DNA from: Hyperoodon ampullatus
Taxonomy: Eukaryota > Chordata > Mammalia > Artiodactyla > Ziphiidae
Length of the DNA: 64,000 bases
Assembly: GCA_949752795.1 (NCBI GenBank)
Contig: OX457063.1
Span: 68,161,783 to 68,225,782 of the forward strand
Reading direction: 5' to 3'
The position numbers and the translations under genes are program-made. The first letter of the stretch is position 1, and the number at the start of each line of letters is the position of its first letter. The notes beneath the pieces were generated by a model. That model did no database searches. It had not been told where the DNA came from and saw only the letters and a list, made by a program, of their open reading frames with translations. Below, piece by piece: positions 1 to 10,480 of the stretch.

Positions 1-1326
1 AGCTGAAGGAATAATGACACAGAAGGAACTGACAAAATTGGTAAGATCCGTCAGCATAATCATGGTGCATTAATGACAGTATCTGGGTAGCAGCAGAATC
101 ATTTGACCATTAGACCCTGAATTGTTACATCTCTCTTTTCCCAATGAAAATGAGATGCGGAAATACTTTCAGACATTAACAAGAAGCTGTATGGAACCAT
201 ATTAATGTTTCTTAGACCAACCACACTTAATTAACAACCGAAACTCTGTGTTTTTAGAGTATGCCAACATTATATGTAAATACATTAATATGTTGCTATT
301 CACTGTCATCTTTTACTTTTGGCACAGTTTGATAAGAGGTGTGTATTTGTGTGTATAAATACTCATGATGAGCAAGATAAAATAGCCCTGGGTTCTGTGC
401 TTAAATCCTTGTATTGGGATTTATGGCAATAAACGAGGTGGAGTGGGGAGGGAAAGGAGTATATATTGCCTAGAAGCTAAAATTACTTCCTAGCGCCATC
501 AAGCCAGAGTGAATAAAGTTCTCCTGGGGAAATGCTGTTCATTCAAATGGGCTGCATTGGACACTATGGTACTATTAAGTGCATACCAAGTAATCATTTA
601 CCAAACGGTTAACCTTTGATGCTAAAAAAAAAAAGCTGCAGCCTCTTTATCTCTATTTACATTTTTGGTAGCCAAGATGTAAATGTAGGAATAAAAGCAC
701 ACAAAAGATAAGACACAAACTCATATACGGTAGGCACCAAGTCAATGTGCTACTGACTCGTTGTTCTCTGCCCTTGGTCCACTTTACTCATTACTTCATG
801 CCACCCACCACCACTGCCCAGCCCATGGGGGTTCATGAGACTCTATTGGTACTTCCAAGGCCTCTCCTCCCAGGCAGCTCTAACTCTCTGCTTCTTCCCT
901 CACCTTCTCTCCTCCATTAAACAAATTTTTCATGTGACCCATTTCTCTCCCTCCTCTTGAAATTGTTTAATCCATGCTTAGTTGTCAGACTTCCTATAGT
1001 GTTTAAAATCAGGTAACATTCATGTAACAGAAACCTCCTGTGTCTTGACCACCCCACCAAAAGTGACTCATAGAAGGATTTAGATATTGTGATGAAGCTG
1101 GGAAAGTGATGGGGGAGGGGGGATGCTGAAGGTATAGTTTTGAGTAGACAAGCCTCTCAGCAATTTTCAAATGGCTTGATGAAAGTGGCTACGTTTTCTG
1201 CAAGTGTGTAAGATTGTCTTCGCCACCAAGAAAACTTCTATGACTTGAAAAGGCAAGACAAGGGAAGGTAAGGCAAAACAAGATAAGTCAAGGGACGGGA
1301 AGGGGAGAGAGCAATGGCAGATATAA
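1..1326. other. unclassified noncoding DNA
   Basis: No exon, repeat family or RNA gene is recognised here. The sequence is moderately AT-rich with a short A-run near 625-636 and a purine-rich patch near 1240-1310. It may hold repeats too decayed to recognise by eye. Confidence 0.6.
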
Positions 1327-1500
1327 GCCGGGCACTGTGAAAAGTGATGTTATATATTTATTTAATCTCAAATCCCCTACATGATGCCCCTCACCCTCAG
1401 TTTTACAGGTGATGTTTCTGAGGTTTAGAGGCATGAAGTAACTTAGCCAAGGTCACAAAGTGGCAGAGTCAAGATTTAAAACCATCTGTCTCGGTCCCAA
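1327..1500 (-). mobile_element. MIR SINE fragment
   Basis: Read on the plus strand it has the reverse-complement MIR order: a 'gggcactgtga' block, a 'ttttacaggtgatgtttctgagg' type core, then 'aacttagccaaggtcacaaagtggcagag'. These are the conserved MIR core and tRNA-related half. It is strongly diverged, as expected of a mammal-wide tRNA-derived SINE long inactive. Confidence 0.8.
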
Positions 1501-2597
1501 GTTCATTCATTTCCCTTGGCCCAGTCTGCCCCAGGCACAGCATATTCTGCCCCATCATTCTGTCAGATAAGTGGAAGGGCTCATTTCTTTCTTTTGTCAT
1601 AAAGGAAATTTTGCCGAGGTCTCACTCTTGGCCACAAAACCTTCCCAAGTATTACCTTTCATGATGCATCTGAACTCTCTCATTGCTTTTCCCCACTGTC
1701 CAATGCAGAGCACCCTCGTGCTAAAAGGGTGTCTTGACCTATCATCTGCTCTCCTCTTGACTAATGGCAATATTTCAAACTTTGCCCCCTTTAGAAAAAC
1801 AAGGATTCTCTGTCTGCAGTACGTTCAAGATGGAGCTGATAAACAGGTGGAATTCTCTTCACAGAGGAACGAGAGAAATAGACTGGGGAAACTCTCTGAG
1901 TCAAGCTGCAGGTCATTAGTAGCATGATATGCAAGAATTCACATTGAACCTGGCCTCCTCTGACATGAATGCTAATCCTCACCCTGGCCCTGGGGGCTGA
2001 GGAGTTGAGAAAGGGAGCAATGTGACGTGATGGATACTGGCAGCTTTGCACTGGGGATGTGAGGAGGGGGAAGGGGGCAGCAGATACAGCCTGTGGGCTC
2101 ATTCTCCCCACCCCGAAATCCCCCGTTCTGTGCTAGGAAAGGATCTAGGCCTACATATGAAACAAAGTGGCTTTGTTTTGTCATTGTGTTTATCTGTCAC
2201 ATCCAACAAGACTGTACACTTAAGGCAGCAGATAAGCTTGAGAAAAATACCTCAGAGCAACCAGGTAAAAGGAGAGGCAGCGCCATGCTTTAGAAGGACA
2301 ATAAGGCAGACAGGCAGGTCTTTGTCATCCAAGTGAGATTGTGCACATGACTGAGATAAAGGAAATGAACACCATCATCTCTAGAGTCTGGTCTGAGCCC
2401 TCCCCTCTCGCATTGCTTGAGACAATGAGATATTAGGGGCTAATTATGAGTTAATATCCATCTCCCCACACCCTTGTGGAAGCAGCTGGAGGCATTTCTC
2501 TTGCCAGTGATTCTGACTGTTGACTCTCTCCTACTTCACAACCTCAGCCAAGCCCAGGAAAGCCTTAGTTCATGAGGGATTAAAATGAGCTCCTTAT
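1501..2597. other. unclassified noncoding DNA
   Basis: No supported gene. The short open frames here lack splice context, known domains or any sign of conservation that can be judged from one sequence. Confidence 0.55.
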
Positions 2598-2805
2598 GAG
2601 AGGCAAGTGCTGCACTAAGCGCTTCAACACACACCATCTCGTTTCATTGCTGCAGAAACTGCATAATAATTATCATTGTCTCCACTTTAGAGATGAGAAT
2701 ATTGAGGCTCGGGCATACTAAGTGAGCAGCCCGAGGCCAGCAGCAAGTTTGACTTGAGAGTTGAATCTAGATATTCTGACCCCAAGCCAACTGCTCTGAA
2801 CCTGT
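2598..2805 (-). mobile_element. MIR SINE
   Basis: Reverse-complement MIR: 'caagtgctgcactaagcgctt', then 'ccactttagagatgagaata' and a diverged segment ending near 'ccaagccaactgctctgaac'. It covers most of the family's usual length of about 260 bp. Confidence 0.8.
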
Positions 2806-2838
2806 GAACCTCGGTTTCTGCTTCTACAAATTCCTCTC

Positions 2839-2888
<50 letters not shown>

Positions 2889-2901
2889 GACACAAACACA
2901 G
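2839..2901. repeat. (CA)n microsatellite
   Basis: About 21 uninterrupted CA units are followed by imperfect units broken by aa and ga. The pure tract is long enough to be length-polymorphic in most mammals. Confidence 0.97.
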
Positions 2902-3439
2902 AGTGCAGATGGGATATATCTGAAAGCATGAGGCAGAAGAAGTATGTTTGGGGAATGCAGTGAAGGCCTGTTCCTAGTTCTACCGAAGGAAAAAAAAATG
3001 TACAGGGACATAGGAGTTTGCTTCAAATCTGGCAAAATCAAGTTCAAGTTCGAGTGCTAGATCCCAGCTTCTGCTAAGGAAGAGATGGAGCCACGAGACA
3101 GCGGTGGGCAGCTTTGCAACCGAGAATAAAATAAGCTGCTGGGCCCTCCGTGGTATGGAAGATTCCGGAGGAAAAAGCCCTCCCTGGGACCTTGCTCATG
3201 TTCTGTAGCCGTCCTCTGAGCCAACCCAGTAGATAGAGATATGGTGGAAAGAACAGAAGGACTGATGGAGCCACCTGGTTGGATATTTGTCAGGAATATC
3301 GTAGAGAGGATTCTAATATCAAATTAATTAAATTAAACTACATAACCTTTGAAATGTCTTGTCAACCCTAGGATTCCAGGAGAAGAAACATGCCTTTGTG
3401 TTCTTATATAACTTCACACATTGGGAGGAGGAAATGATA

Positions 3440-3520
3440 GGAACAACAAGAGTGGCAATAACAAGTATTCACGGAGCTCTCACCATGTGCCAGGTGCTCC
3501 TATCGCTGATCATTCGAGGC
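3440..3520 (-). mobile_element. MIR fragment
   Basis: The motif 'ctcaccatgtgccaggtgct' matches the MIR segment that reads 'tatgtgccaggcactgttct' in reverse complement. Only this arm is recognisable. Confidence 0.55.
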
Positions 3521-4004
3521 TACAACCCAGCACCATATGGACAAAAACAATGGCAAGAGGTAGAACACGGACGCAACAAATTAATTAACGGAGTAGGAAT
3601 TTAATTTGAGTGGAGTCCAAGGGGAATTGTAATTCATTATGGCAGGTTGCACAAGACTTGTCTTGCCCTTCAACAATGCAAAGAAAGCGTTAGACAAAGG
3701 AAGCTTCACGAGGCCACCCCATCACTGCCAGTGTCCCTGGCAGTCTCCATATCCACAGGCCTGCAGGAGAAAACGCAGTGGAACTGTGTAAAAGATGATG
3801 CTTCTGACACTGATCCTGACATGAAAGACAGGTGTCACCTTTTCTAACTCTCAGAGCCCACAGTGACAATCAGAGCAGTAATCACTACTCATGAAAACAC
3901 GACGATCATACGTACTTTCTCCCTTCACTGCTTATGCCACAGAATTTGATGCTATCCTAACATTTGACTGCTCGCCCTCCTTGGACTCTTCTCCAAGTAG
4001 CTCC

Positions 4005-4115
4005 CCAATTAAATCACAAGTTCTTCAAGGGCAAAGCCCTGGTTCTTTTCTGTGCACCTCAATAGTAGTTAGTTCAATGATAAATATACTCTAAGTGCTC
4101 AGTAAAATACACATG
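4005..4115 (+). mobile_element. possible L2 3' end fragment
   Basis: The order 'cacaagttcttcaagggcaaagccctgg', 'tgcacctcaatag', 'agtgctcagtaaaata' resembles the L2 3' terminus (gaatgtaagctccatgaggg ... gtgctcaataaatat). It is weak and highly diverged. Confidence 0.4.
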
Positions 4116-4456
4116 GAATGGAGTGGAAAATCAACCCTGATGTGGAATCAGCAGCCACTTCCACCCAGTGTGTGTGTGCACACTGTCCCTTGTTGGGGCG
4201 GCAGCTGTGATGCGTGATCCCCACTTTCGTCTGCTGTCTCCTGAAGTCTCCCCTAGCCCCGGTGGGTGCCCACTGGATGCAGTCCTCATGCTCTGCTTCA
4301 ACAGACCCTTGCAGTTCTCTTCAGGCTTCTCTGTTTGTTGCCCACCCCTTGTGACTTTTGAGGGTCCTGTTTTTCTGAGGGGGATTCTTTTAAATGTGAG
4401 TCAATCTTTTTCAAATGCTTCAGTCCTATAGAATTGTACTATAGTAGCTTTCCCAG

Positions 4457-4606
4457 GATTCTCAAACTTCAGCAAACCTAACAATTCCCAGGGTCCACCC
4501 TTAGATGTTTGTTCTGGAATAGGATCAGGAATCTACAGTTTCAATAAACCCCAACAGATGATCTCTGATGCAGGTGGTCCATGAACCACCCTTTGAGAAA
4601 CACTGA
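4457..4606 (+). mobile_element. MER5-like nonautonomous hAT (Charlie) element
   Basis: It starts with 'attctcaaacttcagca' and ends with 'aaccaccctttgagaaacac', the near-inverted ends typical of MER5A/B. Internal blocks such as 'tcccagggtccaccctta' and 'gatgatctctgatgcaggtggtcc' also fit. It is an old DNA transposon fossil of about 150 bp with no coding capacity. Confidence 0.7.
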
Positions 4607-5739
4607 CTCTCTCTCAAAGGAATTATAAGATAGGACCTTAGTTGTATGATTAATTATTATCATGATTCCCAAGAACCAGAATTCTGAATGTGCTTCACCT
4701 CTGGGGTCCTGGAATCACTGCTAGTTTTTCAGGACTCAGGTGTATCAACCAGAGGATTTTCTGAGAGAAAACACAAGAAAGAAGCCTGGGTTCAGTCAGA
4801 AAGCTGTCCATGTGCTTAGATACCAGACTGAGAGGGAATGAAGCCAGAGAATCAATGGGAAAGCAACTGCTTTAGGAGGAGACAAGGTCAGAAGACAGGT
4901 CTCAGGTCACAATGAAGAAGTGTCATAGTTCTTGACAACACAAAGAGACAATGAGTTGTCCATGTGGTTTACTCTGGCTGAAGCCCCCAGCCTCTCTGTG
5001 GCCACATCATCACTAACTTAAAGCTGCAATGCTTACCAGTGCTTACATGTAGTATGAGGGAGATCTTTAAGCAAAAGTTGTGAAGTAAATTAGGACAGTT
5101 TTCTATATATTTCCCCTTTACTTTGGTTATCTTTATCCCTATTTTATTGTACAACCTTCCACTCACCTGCTTAATAAGGTATCCAATGGTTTCAGACTCT
5201 TTCTTTCCGTTCTACTATCTGAACCTACTTTCCAAAAAAGTATATGTACATTTAAGGTTAAGGAGTTCATACAGCTTAAAATATTACCTCTCCTACAATT
5301 ATTTATCTCTTAATATGAAGAGATTAAAGTTATCTATACCAAGTAATGTAATTGCAAACCATCAACCATTTATGAGAAATGTAATTTTGCAAGCAATAAG
5401 AATTTCTAGTACTTCTTTGCACAGATATGAGACTGACATTGCTAAGAAAATTTCATGAGGCATTTGAAACCATTTAAGCTGAGTTTTAAACTGGCCTAGA
5501 AGTCAAGCAAAGAGCAGCCATGGACAAGGTTGGTTGCATGATTTACTGTGAGAGTATCCCCTTCTCCTGGGCTCCCTTGGTACTCAAGTCTGCATTCATC
5601 TAACATTTCTCACACCATCTGTACTGAGCTTTTGTTTCAGTTTCTCCCCTCCCCTCAACCAGACTGTGAGCAACTCACAAAAACAATCCAAGTCTGAGAT
5701 GCTGGCCTATAAGACATCTCTTGATTATATCCCCCTCAA
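4607..5739. other. unclassified noncoding DNA
   Basis: No recognisable gene. The stretch near 5100-5450 is AT-rich and carries chance open frames on both strands. Confidence 0.5.
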
Positions 5740-7830
5740 CAACAATAGTTTGGCATCCATACACATATAAAAGTGACTTGTGGGAGCTGTGGGATCCCGG
5801 TAGGATATTCTGAAACCTCTGTGCAGTCCAAGAAAGAGGAAAGCCATTTTGAGAAAACAGGCTGCATCCAGGAGGCTGATTTGCTGACCAGGGTCCTGGC
5901 TATAGACCCAGAAATGGCTCCATACCCCCAAGGACTTGGCTACAACCCATTTGGCTTTGGTTCTGTCATCAGCACCATGCATCAAGGCCCCAGGAATCTT
6001 GCCCATCTGTGCATCAGGTAATAAGCAAACAGACCCTGTGGACCCTAAGTGCCTGTAAGCTACCTCCAGCCCCTCTCCACCATGGCCTGGGGGCCCCTGG
6101 AGAATAACTTAGACAATCACCACCAGACAAGCGAGCCTTTGTGGAAGTCCAGAAACCTAGGGGGAAAGTTTCTGCACACTGAAGGAGCAAAAAACTTCAA
6201 GACTGGACCCCTGGAAGAGGGCAAGAGGAAGAGCTTACCTTTACCCCTCCCCCAAGGCAGCACAGCCCCAGTACAAGACAGCCCTGCTCAGCCCATGATT
6301 TTTCCCACCAGCGAAAGTCAGATGTGTGAGTGAGCATCCAGCTTCCCCAGCTGTGTGGGAGGCTGCCAAAGATCCCCATTTCTCTCTCACCTCATCCAGA
6401 GTAGTGAGTTGTGAGCTGCTTGACTGGGTTGGGGGGGTTGAGCAGCTGGGAGAACAGCAGCCAGGGCTCAGAATAGATCCTCCTAATGGTATTCTGGACT
6501 CCATCAAGAGGCCTGCCCACAAGCCACTGGGGACTCCTCACCTGTAGATCCCACACCCCCACCTCACAGCTGGCTCCCTGTGTGTTCTCCCAATGGCAGT
6601 TAGTGTGAGCTTTTACAGATAGCTAGTGAGCACACATAGAAAGCTGGTCCAAATCTGTGGGTCCGGGAGAGACCACAGACTTGAGCATTCAGCACCACCC
6701 TAGGAAAAGGAATGAGAAGATGTCAACATTCAGCCTGGCTTTGCAGGATCAAAAGAAAGCAAACAAGTTTAGGAATTCTGCCATAAGAGAGAGCAAGAAG
6801 TGTAGTGCAGGGATATCCATAGAGCAGGTCTGAGAAAGCCTCAGAATCCCTAGAAGGGCTGATAGAAGGTATTTCTCTCCCAAAGTCAGGCAGTGAAACT
6901 GAAGGAGATGACTACTACTTCAAATGTGAAGACAGCAACACAAGACTTCAAGGAACATGAAAAATCAAGGAAACATGCCACCACCAAAAGAACACACTGT
7001 TTCATAGTAACCGATCCCAACAACATGAAAATCTGTGATTTACCTGATAAAGAGCAAAATAGCTGTTTGAACAAAGCTCAATGAGCTACAAGAAAACACA
7101 GAAAGACAATTCAATGAAATCTGGAAAACAATACATGAACAAAATGAGAAGTTTAGCAAAGAGATAAAAACCATAAAAAAGAAGCAAACAAATTCTGGAG
7201 TTGAAGAATACAATGAATGAAATTTTTTAAATGCAATAGCGAGTGTCAATAGCAGAATAGATCAAGCAGAAGAAAGAATCTGTGAAGTAGAACACAGGAA
7301 CACTTTGAAATTATCCAGTCAGAGAGAACAAAGAAAAAGAATGAAGAAGAGTAAAGAAAGCCTACATGAACCATGGTATATTAGTAAAAGAAAAATCTTC
7401 AAATTATTGGTGTGCTGGACGGAGAAAAAAGGGAGAAGGGGGAAGCAAGCTTATTTAAAGAAATAATAGCTAAGAACTTCCCAAATCAGGGTAGAAATCT
7501 GGACATCAAAGTTCATGGAGTTAATAGAGCACCCCAAAATTTCAATCCAAAACAATCTTCTCCAAGACACATTGTAATAAAACTGTCTAAAACCAAAGAC
7601 AAAAGAAGAATTCTAAAAGCAGCACGAGAAAAAAAATCTCTCATACAGGGAAACCTTCATAAGGCTATCAGTGGATTTCTCAGCAGAACTTTCAGGCCAA
7701 AAAGAGGGGGATGATATATTTAAAGTGCTAAAAGGAAAAAAACTTCACAAAACCCTGTGAACCAAGAATACTTCACACATCAAAGCTGTCCTTCAGAAAT
7801 GAAGGTGAGATAATACTCAGTCTAGTCAGG
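5740..7830 (+). mobile_element. 5' part of an old L1M element (5'UTR-like plus ORF1)
   Basis: The segment after about 6893 clearly matches L1 ORF1. The preceding GC-richer 1.1 kb is where a 5'UTR would lie and is assigned by position and composition. The element stops just after ORF1 at about 7830, with no ORF2, no 3'UTR and no poly(A). It has therefore lost its 3' side or been broken by rearrangement. The boundaries and the 5'UTR part are less certain than the ORF1 part. Confidence 0.6.
6893..7815 (+). pseudogene. L1 ORF1 (nucleic-acid-binding protein) remnant
   Basis: L1 ORF1p is an RNA-binding chaperone that coats L1 RNA. The first open piece (6893-7084) corresponds to the N-terminal region. 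The sequence to about 7400 encodes coiled-coil-like Lys/Glu-rich stretches broken by frameshifts. The piece at 7412-7714 carries the RRM/C-terminal part, with 'SPRHIVIKLSKTKDKRRILK' followed by an 'AAREKKS' block, typical of L1 ORF1. Several stops and frameshifts show it is dead. Confidence 0.85.
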
Positions 7831-7984
7831 ATGATATCAAAGTAAAATGCAACGATATTCTTTGAATATATTGAGCATACCACAGATTTCATATTATGAT
7901 ATGGCCTAAAAAAATTTTTTAATGCTGTGGCCACCAATAATCATAGAGCCATTAATTCAAAGTAGTATATCCTGTAAGCACTTG

Positions 7985-8105
7985 CCTCAATTATCTGGAG
8001 TGTTCTAAAGACACAGGTGCCTAGGCCTCCCTCCAGACTTGAATCAGAAGGTACACTTCAAAAGCCCACCAGAAATTCTTATGCACCAAAGGAAGACAAA
8101 AATGA
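7985..8105. mobile_element. possible MER5/MER58-like hAT fragment
   Basis: The blocks 'caattatctggagtgttcta', 'cctaggcctccctccagact' and 'gaaattcttatgcaccaaa' are laid out as in small Charlie-derived elements. No terminal repeats can be defined. Confidence 0.4.
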
Positions 8106-8934
8106 GAGCCATTGATACAACAGATGTTGAAGAACACATTGGGGACTGTTTACTTGAAGGCATTATGTAGAACAAGGACTGGTGATTTAGAAGGGATTCG
8201 GTGCTGGAAAATCAAAAGAATTCTCTAACTGCTGAGAATTAATTAACATAACCTCATAACCTGCCAATGGTGTACATGACTTCCTGGGAAGGCTTTAAGA
8301 AGTTGTGGTCAATAATCCATGATGATTTTTCAAAAACATTGAGAGACACAAAACTCCTTGATTGTGATGGACATAATCATAAAATGCCTTGAAGAGTTCT
8401 CTGCTCCATCTCACAGTGCTGCCACCTACAGCCCTGCTCTGTTTACTTGGAACATGGGAATTTACAGGCAATATCCATTTTGATACATCTGCATTTGTGA
8501 TACATCTTCGTTTGTGTTAGATTTAGGAACCTTGCACCACAACCATATCTAAACAGTCAGCATTGAAATTTATCCCCTCCTGCAAATAACTAGGCAGAAA
8601 AGAAGAATATAAATGACTAAGGATGAACCGAATGAAGCAAATGTCCAGAGAAGGTGGGTAAATAAGACCAGCTGAATTTCCGTCTTTCAGCTTGCCAATC
8701 TCCAGCATCAATATTGTTGATGGAGCATTATGTGAATGTAAAGTGACCATTTCTATTCAGGCTTACTCACACTAGAACTGACTGCACTCTGACTGGAATT
8801 CTCTTCTCCTACTCCTTCTCATGGCTACTGCTTTAACTAAAAAAGTTTCCATCTTTCTTCCCACCCACTCCCTCCTATGTTTCACCTCCTTCAAGCATAT
8901 AGCTCACTGTATTTTCCAAAGATGGACGGACCTG
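8106..8934. other. unclassified noncoding DNA
   Basis: No exon or repeat is recognised by eye. There is a pyrimidine-rich stretch near 8800-8890. Confidence 0.5.
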
Positions 8935-10010
8935 CTCTTCTGCAATGTGACTTTGCCACTCACCTACTAAGAGACAGAATCTATTTCTCAACCCCCTCTT
9001 GAGTTTAGATGGGCACTGAGATTGATTTGACCAATCGAATACATCAAAAATGTCCTTGTATCACTGCCAGGATCACCCTTAACTATTCTAACTTCATGAT
9101 TTTTTGGAAGCCAGACACAATGTAAAAGTATGACTACCATGAGACAACCATTTTGTGAGAAATCTGTTAAAGTAACCAAATTGGGTCCAAGATGGAGTCA
9201 CTCATGCTAAGCCCCATCCTGGAGTATGAGACCCCACATGGCGAGAGAAAGATGCCAAGACCATCAAAACACTAGTCGTGTGAGTACAGAAGTCGTGTTG
9301 GAAGTAAACCCTCTGTGCCCAGCTATCTCAGTTGATGCCATGTGGATCAGAGATGCCTGCCTAGCCAAAACCCACCCCATTCCTAACCCTGGAAATCAAG
9401 AACAAAACAAACAGTTGTTTTAAGGCACTAAGTTTTGGGTGATTTATTATAGAGTGAAGGAGGGCAGAATATGCCATCCCAGAATATGCCTCTTTGACAT
9501 AAAGATTATTTTGAGCTGATTATTTTTGAGAAAGAGCAGTGTAGAAGCTCTGAAAATAAGATAGAAGTTAAGCTTTTTAAGGGAAAGTTACATTTATAAA
9601 GGAAATTTCCATTTGTAAGTGTCTCCTTCTCTGTACCAGGAAGAGATGGATGACTCTAAATCACAAGAGAATCTTGTCAGTGGAAAGGTGTCCACTTAAA
9701 CCTGTATAACAAACCTTACCCTTATTTACAGTACTTTTCCTGGTAACCTCCCATAATTGAACTGGCCTCCCCTCTCCCCCAACTGGTCTCTTTTATCTTT
9801 AGCTGAATATGGTATTTAAGCTGGTGGCCGGGTCTCAATTTCCCTGGGTCTTTCCCGAGTATATGCGAGATACACATTAATAAATTATTTGCTTTTCTCT
9901 TGTTAATCTGTCTTTTATTATGGAGGTCTCAGCCAAGAACTCAGTATGGTTAGAGGAAAAAATAATTTTCCTCTCTTACAACAGTAATAGATAACTGGAA
10001 TAGAACACTT
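8935..10010 (+). mobile_element. MLT1-like LTR (ERVL-MaLR), split by a younger LTR
   Basis: The left part, to 9454, ends with 'ggcactaagttttgggtgattt', near the 3' terminus of MLT1-type LTRs. The remaining terminus, 'cagtaatagataactggaa', resumes at about 9982. The family normally reads continuously across this point, which shows the 9455-9980 block is inserted. The element is old and diverged; its 5' boundary is approximate. Confidence 0.65.
9455..9980 (+). mobile_element. solo LTR, class-I-ERV-like, nested in an MLT1-like LTR
   Basis: The 526-bp block begins TG and ends CA. It carries a TATA-like 'ggtatttaagc' near 9811 and a polyadenylation signal AATAAA at 9879-9884, followed by 'tttgcttttctcttgttaat', a common R/U5 pattern. 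The flanks agag (9451-9454) and acag (9981-9984) look like a 4-bp target duplication with one change. There are no internal viral genes, so this is the usual product of LTR-LTR recombination. Confidence 0.75.
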
Positions 10011-10044
10011 AACTTGTAAATTACTTATTTATTTACTTATTTAT

Positions 10045-10175
10045 TGTCAATATTCATTCACTAGAATATAAGCTCCAATCAAGCCATGGCCTTTTGTCTT
10101 ATTCATCACTGTGTGCACAGTGCCTGGAATAAAGTAGGTGTTCAATAAATATTTGTTAAATTATTATTAAATGCC
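10045..10175 (+). mobile_element. L2 LINE 3' end
   Basis: 'actagaatataagctccaat', 'cagtgcctggaataaagtag' and 'gttcaataaatatttgttaa' occur in order, matching the L2 3' terminus. The preceding 10018-10048 stretch is ATTT-rich. Confidence 0.8.
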
Positions 10176-10402
10176 TTTTCTCTCTGGAGACTCTGAAGAC
10201 TCGCTTAATAATGTACTCTGGCTAATATTCTGCTTGTGCCGGTTCTTCTTTCATTTTTATTAAAGGCATTCATCTTTTTGAGGAAATACATGTCATGCAA
10301 AGTCCAGAAAACATACTGGCAATGCAGCATCATCACACTGATCAACTGCAATTTTCAAAAGCAGAACCAAGAGAAGCATTTCCTTCGGGGCCCCCAGTAT
10401 TT

Positions 10403-10469
10403 AATTTTGAGTATAGTTCCTAAGTTCCCACCCATGTCACAAAATAAAAAAAAAATTAAAATTAAAAAA
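10403..10469 (+). mobile_element. tiny retroposed fragment with A-rich tail and TSD
   Basis: A 67-bp segment ending in an A-rich tail (10441-10469) is flanked by an exact 11-bp repeat, ccccagtattt, at 10392-10402 and 10470-10480. This is the signature of L1-machinery insertion of a severely 5'-truncated transcript. The source of the roughly 38-bp body is not recognised. Confidence 0.6.
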
Positions 10470-10480
10470 CCCCAGTATTT

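Larger units (their letters stand above)
2902..4456. other. unclassified noncoding DNA with small MIR and L2-like pieces
   Basis: Apart from the short ancient fragments listed inside this interval (near 3440 and 4005), no gene or repeat is recognised. Confidence 0.5.
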
